Positions 11,461-23,000 of a stretch of DNA of 64,000 nucleotides are shown here, one piece after another. Each line of letters begins with the position of its first letter. Positions within the stretch are counted from its first letter, which is position 1. Below the pieces are notes generated by a model, which saw nothing but the letters and a program-made list of their open reading frames with translations, was not told the DNA's origin and did no database searches. The DNA lies in the NCBI GenBank assembly GCA_914767715.1, contig OU612075.1, positions 11,158,001 through 11,222,000 of the forward strand. The letters run 5' to 3'. The position numbers and the translations under genes are program-made. This stretch comes from Membranipora membranacea. Lineage: Eukaryota > Bryozoa > Gymnolaemata > Cheilostomatida > Membraniporidae.

Positions 11461-12085
11461 GTATCCGTCTAAGTTTAAAAGAAAAATTCTGGTGTGAATG
11501 AAAATCTTCTGGATATCTTAGCTGATGTTTAAGTAGGCTGTAAACAATGTGTAAATTTAAATGATACCTTTCTGATTATATTGATATTTCTGTTTGGTTA
11601 CCACAATATCAATCCATTTGGTACAGTCGTTGATCTTACCAATGGATAGCTGTTTTTTTCAAAGCCAAGAAATCTTACTACCTAAAAAATTCATCCTACA
11701 TGTCTACTGCATGAACCTGAGCCAGAAGGAGCAGCGTTGCTTGTCGTGCATAGTAATCAGGAACCAAGTAAATACTAAGTTAAGGACATGTTGGATTTGG
11801 GTATAATTTTAAATTTAGAATAAAACAAGTCTCTAGACATGTCAGCCCATTAACCATACATGAGGACGATAACGCTTGTCACATCTAATGACCCTTACAT
11901 CATCTGAATTGTATTTTAAATTCCTCTGATGATTGCAACAGAGTTTTGAACTACCTCAAAACACTTTATAAAGGAAACAGAGTCTTTTTATATTTATTTA
12001 TATGTTAGATTTGTCTCTTCCTTTTGAAGGAGAAGGCAACTTTTCTTATCTAATAGCAGCAGGGAGTCTGCGACAAAACTCTCTG
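11461..12085. other. Probable LINE remnant or unassigned
   Basis: No clear protein similarity is readable after the RT relic. Probably the decayed continuation of the same LINE. Confidence 0.4.
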
Positions 12086-12351
12086 CATGGTCGTAGTTGA
12101 GGAAAAATGGTGGAGGCGGCAAAATTCTTTGTCTTTGAGGGGGTGGAAGTAACACCAGGATGGTTATTGTTAGCTCCTCCTGAGGCCCCAGTTCCCAGCC
12201 CTCAAAGCGTTTTATTGATATAGATATCAAATGGAAGTCCCAAAAGAGCTGATTCTGACATGGTATATTCAGTTACAGTATTTTTAGGCCATTTTATTCG
12301 GTATTCAAGGGGAGGCAGAGCGCCCCTGCCTCCCCTAGAACTACGGGCCTG
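12086..12351. mobile_element. MITE, CAGGSCCGTAGTT family, copy 1
   Basis: Left end CATGGTCGTAGTTGAG, right end CTAGAACTACGGGCCTG, with the short direct repeat CTCTG on both sides (12081-12085, 12352-12356). The interior has the family marks GGGGAGGCAGAGC and GATATAAATNGCAAATGGAAGTCCC-like words. Other copies: 15953, 36563, 43570, 59766 and 60183. Confidence 0.8.
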
Positions 12352-13671
12352 CTCTGGTAACAGTGTCAGTACATTTTGCTAGAAGAATGTTTGTGTATAT
12401 ACATATATATATATCAATAGTATTTATAAATTCTTTCAGCAAAAATAAAATCATATATATTTTTTTGGTGTTTATGCCATTTATCACGTTTTGTATAGAT
12501 GTATATTTGTATTGAATACTGCTCAGAGTGTAGTTTAAATTTTAAAGACAGGATTAAAAATCTATCTCATGAACTCAACTTGCTTAGTGGCACCTGCTGC
12601 CGAGCATATGACCGACCAGCCGCATTGTAACAGCGGGTGTGTAAAAATGAAAGAGCAGGTGCGGCAGAGCGGGTGTGCCCGAATGTTGCCAATTCTAGCA
12701 TAGATTGGCCTGCGTTGTCACAGCTGAGGTGGAAAGTGTAAAATTGATCTCCTAGCTTTGAATGCACAGCAATTTTTTGATATGAAGTTAGATACAAACA
12801 GGGAGGTTGCCATGTTAAACGTATACATTTTCTGATCAGGTTGGGCATGATGAAGGAAACCGCCGCCTTTGGCATCTTGTTGTAGCACTCAACAAGGTTA
12901 TATGAGACCTGAGGTGCCGTATAACTTTTGACTGTGAGGTTTTCATTTTTAATGTCTTAAGATTGAGATTTTTGTTTGCTGTAAAACCCTTTTTCAGCAA
13001 TATCATCGGAGAAAACGAGTAATGTTTGTGATTTTTCTCCATGGTTTCTTTTATCGCAGTCACTCTCAATGGTAATACACCTGTAATTAAATATGGTCAA
13101 CTTGTTGCACCGATCCTCGAAACAAATTGATTAGTATGGCTGATGGTAAATCAGGCCCTAGCCGGTTTGATTGTACTGCAGTCAGTGTTATTGAGCTTTG
13201 AAAATTTTGCCTGTTGTATTTGCAATTGAAATTTTGGTGATTCGATGGTTCGATATTTTTGGCAACATCAATTTAGGGCGCTTCATGCACACGGATGGGT
13301 TGATGAAAATAAGACCGGATATGTGTGCAAAATGCAATGGTCCTATATATGGAAGCGCTGAAAAAATCTATGTTGTCTGTTTCAACCCATAGTCAAAAAT
13401 ATGGAAGAGCAGAAGCATACCATCATTTTGAGTGGTCTAGTTAGAGAATTGAAAGTTTCTGAAGCAGGCCAATTAGGGTCACAAGTCAACATAGTTTGCA
13501 GGTAAGGCAATGGGGAAATAAATGGAGGTGTTGGGCCAATGACTTCCCAAAAATTGTTATTGTTTCCGACTGGTGAGTCACAGGATACCCTTTTCCATTG
13601 CTAGTGTTCGTTCAGGCAATCGCTTTCTGCACGAGATTTTGTGATGCATGTAAGTATTAGTGCTCCTCCAA
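12352..13671. other. Intergenic, no gene seen
   Basis: Scattered short reading frames with no recognisable domains or splice-supported exon series. A short AT microsatellite lies near 12400. Confidence 0.5.
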
Positions 13672-13945
13672 AAATCAGCAGTTGTGATGTGCTGGAGTGA
13701 ATTCAACTAGGAAAAAAGAGTTAGCAGTAAAATACACAGTAGAAAAATATGAAATGATAAAATTGCTTACTAAATATTATGTTGAAAACTACAGTATTTA
13801 TAAAAAAAGTATTGCGTAGCTTCTCTATCCTACAGCGGGGCATCTGGGTGGCGTGCAGCACGCAAGTCTGTTGCCCACTCTTACTTATTACTAGCTTTTT
13901 GAGTGGGTGTCCCTTATCATTGGAAATATCAGTCATATCGTTACG
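13672..13945. repeat. 0.27-kb dispersed repeat, copy 1
   Basis: Runs from AATCAGCAGTTGTGATGTGC to TGGGTGTCCCTTATCATTGG. The same order of words (GGAGTGAATTC, GAGTTAGCA, AGTATTTATAAA, GTAGCTTCTCT, GGCATCTGGGTGGCG) recurs at 15606-15885 in direct orientation. The two copies flank the hAT element at 14112-15266. Confidence 0.75.
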
Positions 13946-14111
13946 TGATAGGTAAGCTATAAAATCTGTGATGTCTGATGAGTTGGTCACTGCACACCTA
14001 GCTTTATAAATCACAATCCCAGACACATATCTTTATCACGTTTCATCTCAGAACAACATTTTATACTCATTCACAGTGTGTGTAATGACCCAAAATTGTT
14101 GAACAATAATG

Positions 14112-15266
14112 CAGGGCTCTCAACCACTCAGGTTTAGCCAGAGTTACTCAGATTTTTGAGTTCAACTCAGGCTACTCAGGGGATTTTAGAATGTAAGCTA
14201 AAAACTCAGATTTTGCTCGTTGGCAGAGATGAATAATATATAAACAATGCTAAATGTTGCCTTACAATAATTTATGTCATATTATTAATGAATGATCAGG
14301 TATTAGATTCTAGTTGTGATCACAGCGTTCGGGATGGCGATCGCGGTCGTTAAGGACCGCCTACGGCTGCAGCTATGCTCTTATTGAACTGCCAATCCCA
14401 GTGATTTGCGAAATAGATTATTATGGCTAGATAGAAATTGGAATTTTAGGAATGTTAAAAAAGTGGTTTTGCAGGTGAACAGGATGAATCCAAGCAATGA
14501 TTTCAATAGCATCACATTACATAAATTATTCCTTTCTACCCTGGCGCCTCGATTCGTCAGCCTTGAAATAAATATTTTTACAAATATCATATTTTAACAT
14601 CATGGGGATTCATTTTCACCTGTGGCGACGGCCTTGGTTAGTCCATATGAATCGGTTCTTCTGGATCAAATCTAAAATTATTTACGATTTCATGTTTACA
14701 AGAAATGCTCTAGGTTTTTATTGATTTACTTGCTATCACAAACATGAAATGTTGCGAGAAAAGGATATGCATATACTTTGGCAATAAAGGAGCTTGCTAC
14801 TAGAGTATGGAACTTGCATTTGAGGGCATCGCTCTAGAAAATTGTGTTTGATGTGATGCTCAACAGCAAAACAGCACAATAATATCGAGGTCGCCTACGT
14901 CAAGCCTCAAATTCTTGGCAAAATTAAAAACTTTCCTTAGTGATTTCTTGTCTATGGTACATATGCTCGTGTGCAAAACAGGCATACAATAAATCAAGAG
15001 GGAAACTACAAAACTTGTGAACATAATGGAAGCTAATGGCTTTGAACTTAGATGCAACATTTTTTTAACAATATACATTCTTTGACTTGCTTTGCAAGCT
15101 ATTCTTTGCACATAATCTCAGGTGTTTCACCCGACAATATTTCGGTGACATCTCAGACTTACCCTCAGCTGTTTATGCTCAGGGCGTTTTACACCTTTAA
15201 AATACCACTATGTGACATGGTAATATCAAAACTCAGGTTTCGAATCCTCCCAGGTTGAGAGCGCTG
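14112..15266. mobile_element. hAT-like element with LINE RT tail as cargo, copy 1
   Basis: Left end CAGGGCTCTCAACCACTCAG and right end CAGGTTGAGAGCGCTG are inverted repeats; the flanks share ATAATG (14106-14111, 15267-15272). Inside, minus strand 15111-14860, lies an RT-type C-terminal segment (RIACKASQRMYIVKKML.., then MFTSFVVSLLIYCMPVLHTS) like the thumb region of the LINE at 28760. The copy at 33852 has the same organisation with an exact 8-bp duplication. Confidence 0.8.
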
Positions 15267-15429
15267 ATAATGAACCAAAATAAAATTGTTCACTCTTGAC
15301 CCATTCATCATTATCCTACCAGCAACCCATCATTGTTCAATTAATCATGTCTGCTAAATAAATCACATTCACTATTGTATTGTATAGTATGCGACTTCAC
15401 AGCGCTGGATATTATATCATTCTATATAT

Positions 15430-15560
15430 TATATATATTATATAATTGGCGTGACATTGTGTGTTGTGAGTTTGTATGTAGCAATCTCTCTTTATTACTG
15501 CATCTATCTTGTCTGTCTAGAAAAAATAATCATATATATTATATAATGGGCGTAACATTG
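15430..15560. mobile_element. Degenerate TATATAATTGGCGTGAC MITE
   Basis: TATATTATATAATTGGCGTGACA-type ends occur at about 15436 and, in the same orientation, at 15541 (ATATAATGGGCGTAACATTG). It appears to be two partial copies of the element at 2912-3049. Confidence 0.6.
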
Positions 15561-15605
15561 TATATAGTGAGTATGTAGGGTAGAATGCCAAACAAAATTG
15601 TATTT

Positions 15606-15885
15606 GTGTTCCTCCTAAAATCAGCAGTGTGATGTACTGGAGTGAATTCCATTAGAAAAAAAGAGTTAGCAATAAAAAACACAGGAGTAAAATATAACAT
15701 GATAAAGATCGTTACTAAATATTATGCTAAAAGCTAGAGTATTTATAAAGAAAGTATTGTGTAGCTTCTCTGTCCTACAGCGAGGCATCTGGGTGGCGAG
15801 CGACACGCAAGTCTGTCGCCCACTCTTCCTTATGACTAGCTTGTTGAATGCCTGCCCCTAATCATTGAAATGATCGGTCATTGTG
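15606..15885. repeat. 0.27-kb dispersed repeat, copy 2
   Basis: Direct repeat of 13672-13945 with scattered differences. See that entry. Confidence 0.75.
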
Positions 15886-15952
15886 TTGTATCTGGCTATT
15901 GGCTATTAGTTAATAACTGATGTCTAGATGTAGATTGCAAGGCAAGATAGAT

Positions 15953-16190
15953 CAGGGCCGTAGTTTAGAAAAAATGGTAGGGGAGGCAAAAGTCCAAGGC
16001 GGGTCCGAAGCATCACTAGTAGGGGTGCTGTAAGCTCCTCTCCGATTAATTTAAGGCATATAATTAGCAGATAGAAATCCCAGAGGATCTTATTCTGAAA
16101 TATTTTGTTCAGTTATAGTGTTTTTAGGCCACTGTATTTAGCTTTCTAGGGGAGGCAGTGCCTCCCTACCTCCCTAGAACTACGGGCCTG
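15953..16190. mobile_element. MITE, CAGGSCCGTAGTT family, copy 2
   Basis: Starts CAGGGCCGTAGTTTAG, ends CTAGAACTACGGGCCTG, and is flanked by TAGAT on both sides (15948-15952, 16191-16195). Confidence 0.85.
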
Positions 16191-16950
16191 TAGATGCTAT
16201 GATAAATAGAAACAGGCAAAAGACATACCACTGAACTAGAAGATCCCTCCCCTCCACTCATTAATCTTCTTTATGCACACTGAAGAAATTGCACCAGTGC
16301 ACAGATACATGACAAGATTGTTAACGGGAACTACCAACCCTGACCGTCCACAAAAAAAACTAGGCTAAAATGTGACAGTTTTCCTTTTATTTTCACTGGC
16401 GTTGCCAATAAAATTGGGAAACAGACTATTTTAGCTCACATGTATATCCACCGTAATATCATCATTATCATCAATTTGCGATTTTAATTTATTCTCCTAA
16501 ACCAAACCAAACCAGATAAACAGGTAAAATTGTTTACAGTGTGTTTTGTGATACACCAACCATGTAGTCATGCACTCTATGTTTGATTCACTCACTGAAA
16601 AGGAACAGGTGAAATGACCATTTGTATGGTAGCTTGAATTCCCAATACAAGAAGGAAACAGGGGTGTCTATTTAACATATCACCGTGTTGAATAATACGG
16701 GGGGGGGGGGGAGGGGCTTCGGGTGCCTGCTGCCCCCGAAAGCCTGCTAGTTTAATAAAGAGGCATGGAATGCAGACTTAACTTTGCAGAAGTTTAAACT
16801 GGATTTAGGTCCACAGGTTATTTCATTTCATATATATATATGATTATTCAGCCTGAGATCTTTAAAAGCATAGCAGGTCACTTTTTATACCTAAACCTAA
16901 AGTTGCACGCTACAACTAAAGAATAATTCAGTCAATGAACTATGTCACAT
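16191..16950. other. Intergenic upstream of gene B, no gene seen
   Basis: Contains a poly-G run (about 16700-16711) followed by a GC-rich hairpin (CTTCGGGTGCC..GGGGGCAG-type), and an ATATATATA tract near 16832. No coding evidence. Confidence 0.5.
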
Positions 16951-16959
16951 TATTAACAA

Positions 16960-16978
16960 CAGCCAATAGTTATAATAC
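16960..16978 (+). promoter_or_regulatory. Putative gene B core promoter (CCAAT plus TATA-like)
   Basis: CAGCCAATAG directly followed by TTATAATAC, about 75-90 nt before the gene B ATG. The same arrangement precedes gene A (6470-6490, minus strand), while the sequence around it is more diverged. Confidence 0.5.
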
Positions 16979-17052
16979 AAACAGCAACTGCGGGCAATAA
17001 TGCCAAGTCAAGATAGCTGGAGTTCAGAAATTTTCGCTGTTTCAGTCACAAA

Positions 17053-20000
17053 ATGGGAACACAATGGAATAAGGCCGTGGCGGCCCTCTTGATTATTTTT
17101 ATTTCTTTGGTATTGGTTATGGAGATAAAAAGAAGTAAAATCCCATATGGGACATCTGATTTTGCTGAGGATAAAGAAGAAAGGATAAGGTCTTACTCCC
17201 CACAACAGGTAGGTAACTTTTATCAATCATCATCAATCAAATTGATGTCGTTTAATTGATCGTTTGTCATTGTTTCTGATTATTGTGGGGTTTTGTACTG
17301 GTAATGGTCTCAGAAGGGGAAATATAAATTTACATGGCTCAAACAATCTTCAAAACATTGCTGCATAATCTGAAAGATTGATATGCAATTCAAATCAGAA
17401 CTTTGGGTATTACTCTTTGACGTTTGAGGTTGTTCTTATTTAACCTACGCTAGACCCTAACACCGAACACTGAACATGCCATGATAGTCCTAGCCAAAGG
17501 CCATAGCAGATTCGAAAAATTTCATTGCTGCATAGTTGATCTATCCCACATAGGGTTTGCCTCTAACTTTTTCTAGAATCTTATTTTAGGAAACATTTAA
17601 ATAGCTATATCTAACTTCAAATAACTTTTTCGATAATATATTATAGCATCTACTCTTAACAATATTACCATTTATTTTAAGACCAGACATCAAGCATAAA
17701 TCCTTCAAACATCATTTTTCTTTGTCCTTTTTTTTCATCTTGATTGAGTATTGCTGTTTGCTAAGAAACAGAAGATTGGGCTGCCCCTAAAGAGGGACGC
17801 AAGGTGCCCTTATCCTCATACTGAGAATGTGATACATCCTAGAAAACTGGAATGCATCCTAGAGGTGAGGCCATAGAGGACCTCCTAATTATAAGTGTGC
17901 AGCGAGCTGCCAAAACTGAACTGGCACTAATCGGCCATTGGCAGTGACACTTTGATTTTAGCCAATAGGCCGAGAAGCGATTGAGTATTTTCCCCTTTCT
18001 TTTTGATGGCTGATTTTAAAAAAACATTCTTAACGAAGGAAAGACATGCCAATTAAGTCCAAAAAAGTGTGAAATGGAACAATTATTCAGACGCCCTGTC
18101 TAAAACTCCTATCAGGTGGTGTGTTAAGCGGAGGTGAAATGGTTATTTTGCATATTTTAATTTTCCAGGAATCAGGCATCGACGCTCAATATCTTGAAAA
18201 GCAGTTTGCATCTGTTCGAATACAACTAGAGGAGACAAAAGCACTTTTACAAAAACAGAGCAGTGACATCAACAACGGCAATAATGTTGAGGAGACGCTC
18301 AAGTTAGAAATGAGACTACAAGAAGAATCTAAGGCTAAGGAAGATTTACAAAGTCGGCTCGCCAAAGAGACTTTGGCCAAGTTAGGTTTGGAGAAGCAAA
18401 TGCACAGCCTGAGAGTAAGTACCAAGTATTCTGTCTCTGGCTGATTCATGAGGGCTCTGACTTCTAGGTACGTTCTTCTGGTTGATCAGCATACTGCTCT
18501 ATTCTGCATTGAAGTCTATCGGTCTGATTATTTACTTGGTCGTAGGCTAAGTGCACAGACGGCTGCAATGTAAGTTAGTCGCATTGCAACCGTAAATATT
18601 TCAGTTTAAGGCTCTAGTTTAGAAGGTGTATAATAATTAAAACTTAACTCTTGGCAATCAAAGACCCTGTTTTTTTAAATTTTGGTTGATTGCTGTGATC
18701 TGAACCAAAATATGCTATCATCAACCCACACAATGCTCGTTCTGGCAACAAATTACGTCAGTGTCACTCAGTGTAGGCAGGGTGTCAATTCTAAAAAATT
18801 TCACTCACTGACTTTTTAGGGATGAGCATAATGATCAGGCACAGCCCGATCCACACGCCGTAGGCGTGGCGGGGAGGGTGTGGGAGGGGCGCATAAGCGC
18901 CCTCCCACCACAGAAATTTTTGTATATCGGTAGCAAAATAGAGCAAGCAGAGAGGTATTTCAATAGCTCACTGAGCTGTTGGGTACTTTCAGAAAACAAC
19001 TCAATAGCAGTAGAAGATTACGGTAAAAATGCTCCAGTTATAAAGCACCCATTTGAAAAAAAACTGCCCTCAATGGGATTCGAACCCACAACAATCTTGT
19101 TACCAGTGAGTAAAAGGCAGACGCTCTACACACTGAGCTATTCAGCCGTACACGGCAATCTGTGGGCCGTGAGTGGTAATATACGCCACTGAGTGTAGGT
19201 TGTAATGTTTGGTTTCAAATTTCAATTCAGTTTAAAAAGTGACCTAATTGTGTTAAGTCATTGGTCCTTTTTGTTAATATCAAAGCAATACTTAACAAAG
19301 AAGGAAAGGAATAACATTCCTTGCCAGGACATTTGTGAGTGCTACATCAATACCATAAGATAGAATCTAGAGTATGCTGTTTAGCTTGTGGTTAAAAACC
19401 AAAGGCATTATTTAGTCTACTTTCATTGAGTTATTGTTCCATACACAATTTTTTGTTACAATGATACAATGGATACACATTACATGTACATGTAAGCATG
19501 TAAGCATGTAAGCATAGTGCCAGCATCAATAAGATGCATACATAAGATAGAATAGATAAGATAGATACATAAGATAGCCAGCATACATAAGATAGAATCT
19601 AGAGTATGCTGTTTAGCTTTGGGTTAAAAACCAAAGGCACTATTTAGTCTACTTTCATTGAGTTATTGTTCCATACACAATATTTTGTTACAATGATACA
19701 ATGGATACACATAACATGTACATGTAAGCATGTAAGCATGTAAGCATAGTGCCAGCATCAAATGCTAATTGGTCTCTAGAACATTGTAAGGTTTTTTCAG
19801 TCATCACAATCAAAGGCAAATCAGATATTCTATTCATACCAAAAACAAATAATGAGCAAAATTGCTTCACATCCTGGGAACGGGCACTCTTTTGTTCTGG
19901 TAATTTGAGATTTACCCCTTCAATCACCATATACAAAGGAAGGGTGTTATTTGAGTAGATGTGAACGTTATGAGGTAGTGGAAATGAAGTATGGCTTATA

Positions 20001-23000
20001 TAATATCAAAGTCAAACTAAGCTCAAAGGATCCAGCTTGTAATTTACGTATATAAAACAACTTGACAGCATATCTGTTGTTGCCTACCTCAATGAACAAA
20101 GTAGGCAACAACTTGCAAATTCATTGCTGTAAAACTGGGTGATTCTTGTTGGTTTTGGAGTTGGTATGTCCACTGCATTATTCTCTTCTCATCCATCATA
20201 ATATACATGAGATATCACTTGTGCGGTCAGTCTCAGCATTTTTGTGCAACTGAGATTTGGCCTTGGCGCAACAAACTCACTTTTATGTCGATCAAAAAAA
20301 CTTTTATTGACGGTGCAAGATCCACACCATAATCCCCCCAGACCAAAAACGAACAGCCAACGCCCTTAAAGTGTTGTCAGGAGGGTATAGTCTCCATAGA
20401 TGTATCTCTCAACACGGAAATGCACCTCTTCTCTCCCGTTTGATCGTTTAGTGGCATTACATTGTCAAACACTGGAATTGAGTATTTGATAATGTAAAGC
20501 CACTACATTGTATCCTGTTGAAGATCGGCGCTGAAACCAGTTTCAAATTTTTTTCTTCATGATTCAAGTGGTGATTAGTTAATTAAAATAAGTTGTAAGT
20601 GGAATACATATTAAACATGTTGTGATTAATAGTTTTATCGGACATTATGTTAATTGTATATTAGCTATATATGTGTGAGATCATCAAGTTATTTGTATTT
20701 CACTTTAATTATAAACTTTTAGAAAATCTCAGTCAATAAATAAATAAATAAATAGTGTATTTTGTAATAATAAAGTTTCTCATCAGCAGCATCCTTTTTA
20801 TATTTTAGCAGTCAGAGCAGACAAAATCTATTAACACAGTTTCCCACCAGTCGACACCTCAGCCAATAAAAGTATTATACCGCGACCTTACTCACTGTGC
20901 AAAGCCAATATACTTACCAGAATATGCTTCACACTGCTGGGGACAGTGCAGAAAAGATGAATCATGTAGCGTGCCACCAACAGCTGCAGATATCGCTGCC
21001 GGAAAGTAAGTCGCATTTTTACCGATTGTCTTCAACGCTATCGCTTGAACCTTAGCATTTACACAAATTGATAAGAGGCAAAGGAACCCAACCCAGGGTT
21101 GACTCGCCCAAGCTGATATCTCTATATTGTGGTCAGCGGAAGCGTGCCAGAATACTATTTTAATTTCCCCAATGATCACCAAGAGGTTAGAGGATTTATA
21201 CCTAAGATCGAATCGGGATTGGTTGGTGGGAAAGTTAAAAGTGAAATTCATGCTTAGCTAACATTTCTCAAACACAATACATAAATCCAAACCTCAGCTA
21301 GCAAGTGAAAAAGGATCTGCCAAGTAAAGTAAATGACAAATGCTATGGGATGCACTAATATGATTTAACTCAAATTGATCGAAATTGACTAAAATTGAGT
21401 AAAAATGACTGAAATTGACCACAATTATTGGCTAAAATAAATTGAAATTCACCAAACTTGGTGAAAAACGAGTAGAAATCATTCAAATTTGACTCAAACT
21501 GACTAAATATATATAATTATATCAATTTCAGCACCAATTAAGACAAAATCTCTTTTAATTCGACACTTTTACAGAGCTGCGCTTAAGTGCCCTGAGGATT
21601 TTTATGGACTGGGAGTGCGCAAATGTGGTACTCTAGCTGGCAAAAGAAGGATCTTGGCAGTCATTATTATCAATGGACTCAATGCAACCAAAATTGGCAA
21701 ATATTAACTAAAGCTGGGTAAAAATATCTAAATTTGACCAAATTTGACTATAATACCGTTTTTTTATCATTTCCCTTTTTAGAGCTGCGCTAAAGTGCTT
21801 TGAGGATTTTTATCTACTGGGAGTGCGGAAATGTGGTACTCAGGATATATCGCAGTGGTTCAAAACAAGAAAAAATATTGTTCTGAATAAACAGGGGGCT
21901 CATGGCTGGATAAAAGCAGGGGTAAGTTTGTTTTAAGGTAGTTCAGGTTGATCAATATCAAGTGTCTCATCAAGGAGTTGTCTCTAACTCCTTGGTCTCA
22001 TCACATGCCACATTTCGAAGCATGGGCAGTGAAATATTTGTGGCTAGGCCGCAATATCTGTGCCAGGTTGCTCTCTGTCTATAGGCAGGCAAATTTAGCA
22101 ACTTTTTGGATATCTTCTGCAGCTTTGGGATGTAGCGTATTGTTGTCAGAAGCCTATTTTTATTTGGTTTGTCAACTTAGGCAAACCCAAATACAGTACA
22201 GTACAACCTGAGATTCGAGCAGACTTCTATTGAAAAGTACATGATAATATAAATCAGAAGTTGATATATTTCTCTGTTTCATTGCAAGAAAACTAGTGGC
22301 TGGTGTCTCAAATACCCCCGGTTCTCTCAAATGCATGAATATTACTGTTATTCTGTTCAAACGATAACAGCAATGTACGTAACTCTCCCAACAGCAATAT
22401 GTACTCTAGTATCTCAAAAGTGTAGCTCAACCCCTCTCCCTCCCCCTCTCCATCCCCCTCTCCCTCTCCCTCTCCCTCCCCCTCTCCCTCTCCCTCTCCC
22501 TCCCCCTCTCCCTCTCCCTCCTCCTCTCCCTCCCCCTCTCCCTCCCCCTCTCCCTCCCCTCTCCCTCCCCCTCTCCCTCCCCTCTCCCTCCCCCTCTCCC
22601 TCCCCCTCTCCCTCCCCCCCTCTCCCTCCCCCTCTCCCTCCCCCTCTCCCTCCCCCTCTCCCTCCCCCTCACCCTCCCCCTCTCCCTCCCCTCTCTCTCC
22701 CCCTCTCCCTCCCCTCTCCCTCCCCCTCTCCCTCCCCCTCTCCCTCCCCCTCTCCCTCCCTCCCTCTTCCCCGTCTCGTAACAGCAATTGCGAATTACAA
22801 GTGTAAAAGACTTTGTTTGCTAGACCATTTATGGTATCAAACCTATGATAACCAGAACGATGCTTCAGTATCTCAGAAGTGTAGCCCCACCCCTCTCCCC
22901 CCTCCCTTTCCCATGTAACATGCAACCACACTTGTAATTCACAAGTGTGGTTGTATGTTTTTGCAGACTTTCTGCTAGACTATTTTTGATAAAAATGATA

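Noticed and set aside
12567-13069. Overlapping minus-strand frames of 77-102 codons
   Set aside because: No recognisable motifs and no splice-supported continuation; composition like surrounding intergenic DNA.
22308-22931. Long open frames rich in Gly-Glu-Arg or Pro-Leu-Ser
   Set aside because: They are produced by the CT-rich tract on both strands and in several frames; no start context, domain or exon structure.
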